Of a DNA stretch of 64,000 nucleotides, positions 1 to 9,292 are shown one piece after another (position 1 is the first letter of the stretch; the number at the start of each line of letters is the position of its first letter). The stretch covers positions 2,928,315 through 2,992,314 of the forward strand of contig NC_087384.1 of the NCBI RefSeq assembly GCF_963675165.1, in the 5' to 3' direction. A program made the position numbers and the translations under genes. The notes beneath the pieces were generated by a model, which was not told where the DNA came from, did no database searches, and worked only from the letters and a program-made list of their open reading frames with translations. The DNA comes from Halichondria panicea. Lineage: Eukaryota > Porifera > Demospongiae > Suberitida > Halichondriidae.

Positions 1-80
1 AGATATGAGTGATTGTAGATATTGCTAACCTGGCAACCCATGTAGATCTAGTTGGAGATGGTGGCTACAAGCGGTGGCTA

Positions 81-125
81 CACTGTTAAAAACGGTGTGT
101 TGAATAGCACACTACTTTTCACAGG
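81..125 (+). repeat. Left terminal inverted repeat of RAG1-like element
   Basis: CACTGT followed by GTGTTGAATAGCACAC and CTTTT. It pairs with the right end at 5018-5052 with a few gaps. A copy of GGTGGCTACA lies just outside it, duplicated at 60-69 and 73-82, so the left junction may have been altered. Confidence 0.45.
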
Positions 126-537
126 TAATTTTTAGTGTGTGTTAATGTGCACACCTGTGCATATCTGTGTTCACTGATGTAATAGAACACTCAACTGCAC
201 AGTGTGTAACTGAACACTCCTGACATTCATCTATGGACAAAATTAGTTTAAGTACAAGGTGCTAATGTTAAAGAATTTTACTCAATGACATCGCTCTAAA
301 ATCTCATTGGTTAGTTTGTAGTTTTCTCACTTCACTGCCACATGTTTCTCTTTGAAACTCAAGAGAACCAGCTTGGAGAAGTTGGAGCTAGCTGAAGCAA
401 CAACTTGATCTAGTCTAGATATATAATGATATAATAGTATCTACCAGTTCTCCAAGGTCTTTTGGTCAAAGAGAGATCAATCCAGCACCCAAGGACGCGA
501 GGACACGAGTGTATTACATCAACCTTTAACTTTAGAA

Positions 538-3500
538 ATGAGTCAAGAGCACCTAGTTGCACTCTCCCAGCATTGTCGAGTTTGTGGATCTCGCTTTAAA
601 ACCAGGAAAGGCCCTCAAAGTCGGACATTTTCTTGCTCGGACAGACACGATGATTCAGAGGCAACCCATCCAAAATCATACTGTCACTCCTGTAACAATA
701 TTATTTATCACACACACAAGAAGGCTCAGTGTGGGAAAGAATACAACCCCCATAAGGTGATTGCACAATGGCTAGCCCACAGCGACAACAATTGCTCGGT
801 GTGCGAAAGTAGCAGCACTCCCAATGTTGGTGGGAGGCCAAAGAAGCAGCTCCTTCAATGTGGCGATTGGGCACATCAAGCTAATAGCTCCCCCCACCTT
901 CTGTCAACAAGAAACAGTCATATCTCCTCCCATTTGTATGGAAATTGTTGACAAATCTGTTGAGCTGAAGGTGTGCCGTACTCTTGTGTGTGCTGATTGT
1001 TTGTGTCAGTGTCTTCGAATTTCCAAAACAACGTCATGTCCTTGCTGCCATTTAGAGCACCTCGACGATCTCGATACTATCCAGCCTCCTTCTGAGATTA
1101 CTCTGAAAGCGCTCGGAAACATTGAGGTCAAATGCAGCAATTGCAAGAAACTGGGTAAATTGGAAGATCACAAGGCTCACATTGACAGCTTGTGTGGGAC
1201 CCAGACCTTCAAACCAGCACCCCTCGTCCCTATTGAGCACACATGAAGGACCCTTGTCACCATTCGAGGAGAAACTGCAATCCCAGCTCATCCAGCGCAG
1301 TATGCGGAACTCTCACATTCTGGAGGTCAAGACAAAGGGGCGGGTAAGAACAAAAATTGGCGTGCCATACATTTAGTATATATTCATGTGTATAATACTT
1401 TGTACAGCCACGCACACTGATGCAAATCAGTTCACCTAGAGTGTCCAGTGGGACTGCTAGCCAAACCACCCTGAGACGCCGGAGTTCTGAGCTGTTGGCC
1501 GTTCGGACAAAAGTGAGTGAAGATGGTAGGAAAGGAAGATCAGGAGAAGTTGATTGATTGAGGAGCTGAAAAGAACATCAGGATGCTTTCGGGTGGAATT
1601 CTCAGTGACTCAAAGCCTGGGGATACAGTCAGTCCTGATGATTCCAAGCAACAAGCTGAGGATCATGAAAAGGTAAAATAATTAACAATTAATTTCCCTT
1701 ACCTCTTTTTAATTGAAAATGTTCTTTGAAGGATGTTGGGGCCAAACATCAAGATTGCCTCTGAAAAGAAGATGAGAGCAGAGGCTGCTTCGCTCGCAGG
1801 GGTTGACAACCTACGCTCTCAACTAGTGCCTTTCACATTCCCGCTGAAGGATGGCAGGCACACTGTGGAGATAAAGAATGTACGGAGATAAAGAATGTAC
1901 CGATGTGCTTTACTCCAAGTCTGTGGAAGAAGATAGACGACATGCTCAACTTTAATGATGATTCTGCGAGAAGGTTCAAATAAAGGATTCAATTTCCATT
2001 TAGAGTGCACCGACTAACATGGCACGAAGGGAGGATTCCAGATGACAAGATTTGGGTTAAGCTCGGGGGAGACAAAGGAGGAGGAAGTTTCAAAATGACC
2101 TTCCAGATTTGCAATGTAGATCATCCCAATTCCACGGAAAACACATGTGCTCTTCGAGGCTCCGGATAATGCTACCAACCTCAAGATTGGGCTTGAGAGA
2201 TTCCAGGATGAGGTGGACAGCCTTCCCAGCAAGACGTGGAGGTACTACATGTGTAGGATTAAAAACAACAATCATAACTTTCATTACGTGTATGTGTATA
2301 AGAGGAAAGACAGTTCGAGTTTTCCTCAGCGGTGACTATGAGTTCCTGTGTCACATGTATGGGCATGTATGGGCTGTCAGGTGCATCAGGTACAATATTT
2401 TTAGCACCTCACCCTCACCTCATTTGCACAAAATTTGAATAGGTCGGCATTGTTGTTTGTGGTGTTTAATCACATCAGAAGAACTGAAGAGCCCACCCAC
2501 TAATGCCCACCAGAGCAGAACCACTGACAGCATCCTCGGAGATCACCAGAGTTTTATTGCAGCGGGAGGGAAGCTGAATAAAGCAAAGTTGTTTAATAAC
2601 TGTGTAAGGAAACCCTTCTTCAAGTCCATTCCCTTGAATCAAGTAAGCATTTTAAATCACACACCAACCTAACCTTATAATTATAATCCGAAATGCAGGT
2701 GTGCCCTCCAGGACTACACATTACTTTAGGGATATTTTATCGCCTCTTCCAATTGATGGAAGACGACTGTCATGAGCTTGACGTGGCAATCAGAGAGGAG
2801 GAGGATAGTCGCGAGAAGGGTGGCCCATACTACATGAGATGAGCTAGACAGGTAAATTCGACATTAATACAATAAATATATGCACTACGGAAATTTGCAT
2901 AATTATAGAGCAAACGAAGAAGTCACTCAACTGAATGACCTGGTGGCTATTCTTCTTGTCTTCCGTGAGGGGGAAGACCCTGAGTTGCAAGACCTCCGCT
3001 CTGAGCTTGAAGGGAAGGCCGTGCAAGCACACAAACTGGTTTGTGCTAATTAGAATAATACATATTGCATGTTATTCAACACACTTACAGGATATTGAGT
3101 TAGTGGAAAAGGGGTTCAAAAAGGAGGATGGACCTTTTGTTAGAGCCCTAGATCAAGCTTTAGACGGTTTTAACGTCAGAAGACAGGCGTACTACAGTGG
3201 AAATCACATCCATCAAACACTTCGGGTAAATTTAACTTTCAACTGTACAAACAACATAGAGCTTACGTTGAAACAACCACTTTCTATAGCCCAAGCACAC
3301 GAGGGAGCTGTGTGACGCACTAGTGCTGGCAGCAGCAAACTATCGTCCTGCGATCGTCCAAAGAGCTGAAAAACTGCAGAGAAAGTATAGTGTTGTGTTC
3401 ACGCTTTATTATAACTGCTACACACTGTTTAACAAGCCGATTACATTACGATTATTGTTACAGATGAGGACATTACTTGCCTAGGTAAATATAAAATTGT

Positions 3501-3817
3501 ATAGCAAAAAATGTTCACACATTTTTCATCCACAGATACAAACATCTCCACCTTCATGAACTTCTACCGGCAGCAATTTCCTCATGCAACGGTAGATGCA
3601 CATGCTGGAATCACATGTAGTTGAATGGCTGAGAGAGTGGAAGGTGGGACTTGGACTCATGGGAGAACAAGGAGCCGAATCAATTCACAATTACTTTAAT
3701 AATTTGAAGGTGTCATACCGAAACAGACTGAGGTGCATGATGAAGCAGCACTTCGTGCACATCGCACCCTCTAATGTCGCGGTGCAGACCACCACCTGTG
3801 AAAAGGCAAAAGATTAA
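538..3817 (+). pseudogene. RAG1-like transposase with RAG1 N-terminal zinc domains and DDE core (degenerate, multi-exon)
   Basis: A protein colinear with vertebrate RAG1 is spread over about ten exon-like blocks. The N-terminal block (538-920) carries CRVCG, YCHSC and CSVC cysteine pairs like the RAG1 N-terminal region. A RING-like block (about 925-1060) ends CADCLCQCL...CPCC. A C2H2 finger (KCSNC, then HKAHID) follows, as in the RAG1 zinc dimerisation domain. The core has WVKLGGDKGGG with Asp at 2071 (compare RAG1 D600) and FLSGDYEF with Asp at 2334 (compare D708). CLWC follows that Asp at +19/+22 residues once a 10-bp duplication is discounted, exactly the D708-C727/C730 spacing. HMLESH (3600-3617) copies H937-x4-H942, and Glu codons at 3665 and 3677 lie 17 and 21 residues later (compare E959/E962). 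Plausible GT-AG introns include 1344-1407, 2642-2698 and 3229-3299. It is a pseudogene: frameshifts near 920 and 1235, stops, and small tandem duplications at 1868-1901 and 2354-2373. The homology to RAG1 is read by eye; the family name is inference. Confidence 0.8.
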
Positions 3818-5017
3818 CGAAATTTGATTTTACCTTGATTTCTACCTGTATTGTGAAAAAAATATTATGTACTACAGCAGACATACTATGTCTAAAAAGT
3901 GTCATTTTCAACTAGTTAAAACTCGCTTAGAAAATAGTTGTTCATTCTAATTTACCATCCACACCTACCTCAGACTAGTCTTGCAAAACGTTTCTAGTGA
4001 CAGAAGCGCTTCTTTACTGGAGGCACTGAAACGTTGTCCAAAATCATGTACTTCTACAAGCCAATACAGCTCGTGCTGTGATCCGTTAATTTTTATGAAA
4101 CTGGTATCAGCATATGCTCTAGACTTCCTGCAGAGTCACATTTTTCACATACTTAGGAATCCCCCTCCACAATGGGATGCTCTAAAACAGCCTCCAACTT
4201 CCACTGGTTTGTGGTTTGGTGGAATGTATTATCTTGTCATAATCATGTACTACATCCTGATAAACTAAGTGGTGAATTTTCATTGTTGTGAAACAGCGGT
4301 GTATTGTGTCTAGGAGCTTTCTCCACTAAGCAACGAGCAGCCCCTCCCCTTCTAGTCACGCTCCCGCATTGCGCATGCTCTTTTTCGTTCTAATTAGATC
4401 GGGACGTCTAAAAATATTTACATTTCCTGTTGTTCCTTAATATAGAGTGAAAAAATTACCTAAGTCCGAATTGTCCCTTAGAATAGAGTGTCCCGGTAAT
4501 TCGGGTGAATACGGTATACACGTACTGAATATTTCTCTGTCTAATTATTATCTATAAATGTATTCATCCAGGCTGAAGAATGTGGAGACAAACATGAAGA
4601 GCCCATGACAAGCATGGTATCCGTCAGACTGCTTCAGAAAAGAAATTTCTTCAATTATGTGACTTTGTACAAAACTTGGTATAATTATACTGCTTAGGTT
4701 TCACTATATATGTACGTTACATTGTTTTTTTCTTGTGTTTTATCAACCATTATACATACGTGTACTCTAATGTTTCATTACTGCTAATATTTTTATTGAT
4801 TAGATGATTGTGTAATTGTTAAATGCATGCCATGCATATAGGCACGCTTTGGCATGTAAGGCTAGCACACTAAGGGTGTTGCTTTACATTCATTACATGC
4901 AGTAGAGCACACCACAGCAGTGTCCCCTGAACACTCTTGAAATGTGTTAAACAGCACTCTTCATAGGTGTGTTGTGTAGCACCCTAAAGTAGGTAAAACT
5001 TAAACAGTCATCCCAAC
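3818..5017. other. 3' part of the RAG1-like element, no recognisable gene
   Basis: An open frame at 3981-4268 (+) has no recognisable motif. No kelch-like or RAG2-like reading was seen on either strand. The last 150 bases hold GTGTT...GCAC subterminal repeats. Confidence 0.4.
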
Positions 5018-5052
5018 GCCCCAAAAGTGTGTTAATCAACACATCTACAGTG
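5018..5052 (-). repeat. Right terminal inverted repeat of RAG1-like element
   Basis: Ends ...AACACATCTACAGTG, the complement of CACTGTAGATGTGTT. It matches the left end at 81-125. Confidence 0.45.
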
Positions 5053-6230
5053 TACTTGGATGAAGGTCCCTCAGTCCTTGAATCTGGTAGTAACTACTAT
5101 AAGGTTCCCCCATCGTAGATTAAGACTGGGACTGGGACTGGAAAGAATGTTTACGCTCCTCCCGTCTCTGCTCTGCCCATAACCGGATGAACTATCAATC
5201 CGTTGCTCTCTCTCTACCCTGCGGTTTCTCAAGGTATGAAAAATAGTGCTAGCTGTTTTATGGTCTACACTTATCTCGCTGGAGCATTGACTCGAGGCTA
5301 CACTCACTGGGCTGCCATGTCAAGTGTAAGACAAAGCCGTCCATGAAAGTTGTGTACAACACATACATTTTGCTTCGCCGAGAAGGAGACCTTGCCTGTG
5401 TTCAATGTGCCCCTGTGTTCAATGTGCCACTGAGTTATAAGTTGTCATACGTTGAGCCCCCGAGCCCCCATCAGCTAGCATGTGTCAGCTTTGGCATGCA
5501 CCCGAATGCTCCAACTCGCTTCCAGAGGGAGTGCAGTTGAGAATGATATGTACATCCCAGTGGAAACCACCTCGAAAGAGTGCGTTACGAATATCAGATG
5601 CTTAAAGCATGAATACTCAAAGCCAGGATTTCGATCTAGGCCACAAAAGTATCGGGGTGGAGAACAGCTGTGCATATTAGATAAACAATTTCCTACACCA
5701 CGTGCAGAAAGCATTTGCACTAGTAATATTTGGGCAATGTGTAACCACCGATAAAATGTCTGGTTGGACCAAGACTAATATAGTTCAGCGGTGCTTGCAC
5801 TGTGCTGGCTGGCAAGAATCTGGTAAACGGTGTATGGTAAACACTACACTGTACCCGCCAGAATAGAGGGGATCGCTAGGGATCGGGTTAATTAATGAAA
5901 GTTTTATATTCAAAGTAGCCAGAGAGATACGTAAATGTCGCCTTCAGTCTCCAATGACCGTGCAACACCTAGAAGTTTACATAGAAAATCCTTGTCAATT
6001 TCTCAGCAAAAAAGTGGTGCTTCTTTTTCTTCTTGCACGTGATCCTATCCAACCTTCTCCGGTTGTGGCATGTGTAATGATCATACAGTACAGCAAAAAA
6101 GCCTTCCAAGAAAGTGCACGCCGTTGTGGTTTAGCTCTGCGCAGCGCGGCTAGACTGTTATAAAAGCAGAACTCATTGAGCTGAACTTCATTATTTTAAC
6201 TGTCTGGGAAGATCGGCGACTGCAGCTACT
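5053..6230. other. Unassigned sequence
   Basis: Short open frames exist (5482-5754 +, 5071-5307 -) but show no domain or motif I recognise. The stretch ends with a segment (TTTTAACTGTCTGG to GATAC, 6194-6235) that is repeated on the far side of the hAT element at 11644-11685. Confidence 0.3.
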
Positions 6231-6427
6231 GATACCAGTGGAGTAGGAACAGGGGGGGGCCAGGGGGCCAGTGGCCCCCCAACTTCAGAGCAGGGGGGGC
6301 CTGGCCCCCCAACAATGAGAGTCACATGAATTGGCCACACCCTTCCTGATAATTGATCTTGTCAGGAGTGAATTGACAAGATCAGGAGTGCTAATTGACA
6401 AGATCAAGAGTGCATCATCTAAAAAGC

Positions 6428-6512
6428 ATGGCTAAAAAAAGACAAAAGTTAGACCCATCTATTTCTTCCTTCTATCTGGCAGATCTGCAACTACTGAAGC
6501 ACCTGAAACTCA
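6428..6512 (+). pseudogene. hAT transposase, 5' fragment upstream of the Harbinger insertion
   Basis: Starts MAKKRQKLDPSISS at 6428. After a likely 1-bp shift it reads SGRSATTEAPET up to 6512, where the Harbinger element begins. Across the insertion the acidic reading continues (TESDTESDFEDDD from 9293), which shows that the two pieces were one exon. Confidence 0.7.
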
Positions 6513-6869
6513 AGCCCTGTTTACACGCAAAGTAATGCACATTGTAATCCAGATTAGATAATGCGCATTAGTGCGTTTACACAGCCACAAAGCCAGTTGT
6601 GGTTTTATGCTGTGTAAACAGTCTGAACCGGATTAGTAACCTCATGCAAAGTGCTTCAATTGGAAAAGAAGTAAGAATCTTGGAAAGAGGACCTTATGTA
6701 ACAGTTTGGAGTGATCTAATGGCTCACAATAATAAAGTAAGTCAGTATGATAGTAGATCTAATGCCTGAGGCCTCCTGTGTTCTGAGCATGCCTATATAG
6801 TAAGGCCTATTCATTGCTAAGTTACCAAATCCTGCTCATAAGCCTATATGCTTTGCTTTGCTTGCTATT

Positions 6870-8114
6870 ATGGATGTTGTTATTGTATCTGTTGGTTATT
6901 TAATGACGACAAGAAGTACTATGCTTAGACAACAAGCTGTAATTAAAAGTAAAAAGAATTCAGCAAGAAGAAGAACTCGTTTTTATGAGAGACAGGCTCA
7001 AGAACGTTTGCTGTTTGCTATGACAATGTCTTTAGCAACAGCCAGAATGTCCTCAACACCAAGAACTATCTGAACAAGAGAAAGAAGTTCTCAGTGGTGG
7101 GAGCGGGTTGTAATGGAAACGTTTACCCATCAAGACTGGATGCACAATTTCCGAATGAGCCGAGAGACGTTTTTATTCGTCTGCCAGGAATTAAAATCTA
7201 TTGAAAAAAGAAATACCTTGATGAGGAAAGCCATTCCACTCCAAAAAAGGGTTTCTATCGCTCTATGGTTTCTCTCCACCAATTCTGATTTTAGAACGAT
7301 TAGCCATTTGTTTGGTGTCTCTAAAGCATCGGTTTGCCTCATAACCATAGATGTGTGTATGTGCATTGTTGACCATCTACTTCCTAAGTATATCCGTATG
7401 CCTTGTGGTGATGCATTGAAGCAAGTGGTGGCTGGGTTTAAAGAGAAATTGGGGTTTCCACAGTGCGTTGGAGCAATTGACGGTACACATATACCTATAA
7501 TCTCACCACAAGAGTGCCCAGCCGACTATTACAACAGAAAAGGTTGGCATTCTATCATTCTCCAAGGATTGGTCGATCACAATGGTCTTTTCATGGACAT
7601 TTACGTTGGCTGGCCAGGACGAGTCCACGATGCAAGAGTTTTCTCCAATTCCTCACTGTTCAGAAAAGGTCAAGAAGGATCATTGGTACCCACTTTGACG
7701 GAGATGATAGAGCAGTGTGAAATTCCACTCGTGATTCTAGGTGATCCGGCATATCCACTTTTAAAGTGGCTCATGAAGGCCTATCCCGACACAGGACGTC
7801 TCACCCTTGAACAGAAGACTTTCAACTATCGCCTTAGTAAAGCTCGAGTGGTTGTTGAGCATGCGTATGGTCGTTTGAAGGCTCGATGGAGATGTTTGAT
7901 GAAGCGTAATGACACCAATATTTGTGATATACCTAACATTGTCTCAGTTTGCTGTGTTTTGCACAACATCTGTGAACTTCGAGAGGAATCATTTGATGAC
8001 GAGTGGATTGAGAGTGACTCATCATTTAGTATGATTAGACAGTCGGCATCTGACTCAGTAGATATTAGTGGTGACCAGATAAGGAGTGCATTAACACAAT
8101 ATTTCAGTACATGA
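6870..8114 (+). pseudogene. Harbinger DDE transposase with one in-frame stop
   Basis: The DDE_Tnp_4 type transposase has its catalytic triad in VGAIDGTHIPI (first Asp), VILGDPAYPL (second Asp) and VVEHAYGRLKARW (Glu). VHDARVFSNS and the VCCVLHNICE segment near the C-terminus are also typical of the family. An N-terminal helix-turn-helix-like region contains FRTISHLFGVSKASVC. The frame is open from ATG 7113 to the stop at 8114 (333 aa). It also reads upstream to ATG 6870 except for one TGA at 7071-7073. Harbinger copy 2 has TGG (Trp) at the homologous codon, so copy 1 probably carries a nonsense mutation. Initiation at 7113 could still give a protein with the full triad but without the N-terminal 80 or so residues. 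Confidence 0.9.
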
Positions 8115-8247
8115 TATTAATGTGACGTATAATTATAATTATATGTAATAAGGACTGTAATACTATGATTATAATTATAACGTTTGATGATTGAAGTTAG
8201 TAATTCGAGTCTTGGTTAAATGATTGTGATGGTGGCGGGAAGTACTG

Positions 8248-9060
8248 TCATGGCTGCTGTATCATCTGTCCAAGCATTTGCATCATCTGTAGTTGATGTG
8301 CCTGTTCCTCCTTTCTTCTCACGTCTTCTAATTTTCTCTCTTTATCCCATCTTTCTTCCTCTCTTTTTTCAAATCTTTCCTCTGCTTCTCTCTGGTAGCT
8401 TAAGAATGTCTCCGTCTGCCTCTCCATAGCCTTTTCTGTCTTGTTTTTTCTGGGGTTTTTTGTTTTAGGGGGAGCACCTGTGTGTGTAGATTTTAAGTGC
8501 GTGCACTTGTATGTTTTCTATGAACTTACATTCATCTGTTTTCTCCTTTTCAGATGTACTGGCCTCTCCTTCAGTATTGGCCACAGCACCGGCACTCTCC
8601 ACTGGAAACTGTGGCTGAATTTGACTGCCATCTGTGTTAATAAATTTAAGATAAGTATCAAGTGTATCATTATAATTATTGTACCGTCTGTATCCTCCAC
8701 AATCTCATCCACCCTTTCCTCCATCTCAGAGCTTGTGTCAACGAGGAAAGATGGAGCGGAGGCTGGTCGGTGCCCCAGAATCCTATCCAGCTCGTCATAA
8801 AACTTACATGTTTTCCTCCTTTCCCCAGTCTTGTTATTGCTATCCTTTACTTTTTTGTAGTTTGTTTTTAAGTTTTTAATTTTTATCCTACATTGCGTCC
8901 AGTCTCTTTCATATTCCTTTTTCTTCATTTCTTGTGCTATTTTTTCGTAAATTACTTTATTTCTTACAGCTCCGTCCAGTTGCTGCTGCAAGTCACTAGC
9001 TCCCCAGATAGCTATTAGTGCCTTCATTTCATTGTCACTCCAGTATGTGCCTCTGTTCAT
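8248..9060 (-). CDS. Harbinger Myb/SANT-like DNA-binding protein, three exons
   Basis: Accessory protein that, in Harbinger elements, binds the ends and helps nuclear import of the transposase (family knowledge). The start MNRGTYWSDNEMKALIAIWG is a trihelix/SANT-like domain, with a basic third helix about RDWTQCRIKIKNLKTNYKKV. The exon structure is read from splice sites and supported by copy 2: exon 1 9060-8685 (donor GTACAA), exon 2 8631-8530 (acceptor AACACAG, donor GTAAGT), exon 3 8477-8248 (acceptor CACACAG). The phases join without a stop. Exon 3 encodes a charged coiled-coil (REAEERFEKREEERW) ending LGQMIQQP. The joined protein is about 236 residues. Reading through the first intron instead gives a shorter 180-aa frame. 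It converges on the transposase. Confidence 0.8.
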
Positions 9061-9292
9061 TGTCTTCTCTTCTTATAGGACTTCTTATGCCACAAATGAA
9101 TTCTTTGCATTCCTTTAATGCGCTTGCAGCTGTTTACACTACTGTCTAAACCGCATTGATCCGGCTTCAAACCACATCAGGTAGGCGGTTTACGTAAGCC
9201 GGTTTTGATAGCGCATTAGTGCGTTTAGACTAGACCTCGTTAGTAGTAATGCGCTTTACAATGCGCATTAGATGCTGCGTGTAAACAGGGCT

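Larger units (their letters stand above)
81..5052 (+). mobile_element. RAG1-like (N-RAG type) DNA transposon, degenerate
   Basis: The RAG1-like gene at 538-3817 is bracketed by imperfect inverted repeats. The left end starts CACTGTTAAAAACGG at 81 and continues GTGTTGAATAGCACAC. The reverse complement of the right end starts CACTGTAGATG at 5052 and continues TGTTGATTAACACAC. Related units of the form GTGTTNANNNGCAC recur just inside both ends (about 95-150 and 4930-5035), like the subterminal repeats of CACTA/EnSpm-type elements. RAG/Transib ends start CACWRTG, so the CACTG start is compatible with that group. The 5-bp target duplication expected for Transib/RAG is not visible; only TA flanks both ends (79-80 and 5053-5054). 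The boundaries are therefore inferred. No second gene is visible between 3820 and 5052. Confidence 0.5.
6513..9292 (+). mobile_element. PIF/Harbinger DNA transposon, copy 1
   Basis: Perfect 17-bp terminal inverted repeats: AGCCCTGTTTACACGCA at 6513-6529 and its complement at 9276-9292. They are flanked by TCA at 6510-6512 and 9293-9295. A 3-bp duplication is the Harbinger hallmark, although TWA is the usual choice. The ends contain further copies of AATGCGCATTA and GTGCGTTTAC. Two genes converge inside, as usual for the superfamily: a DDE transposase (+) and a Myb/SANT-like protein (-). Inserted in the hAT transposase gene. Confidence 0.93.

Noticed and set aside
2090..2284. Minus-strand open frames opposite the RAG1-like core
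   Set aside because: They are mirror frames of conserved plus-strand exons (GGDKGGG block) with no independent support.
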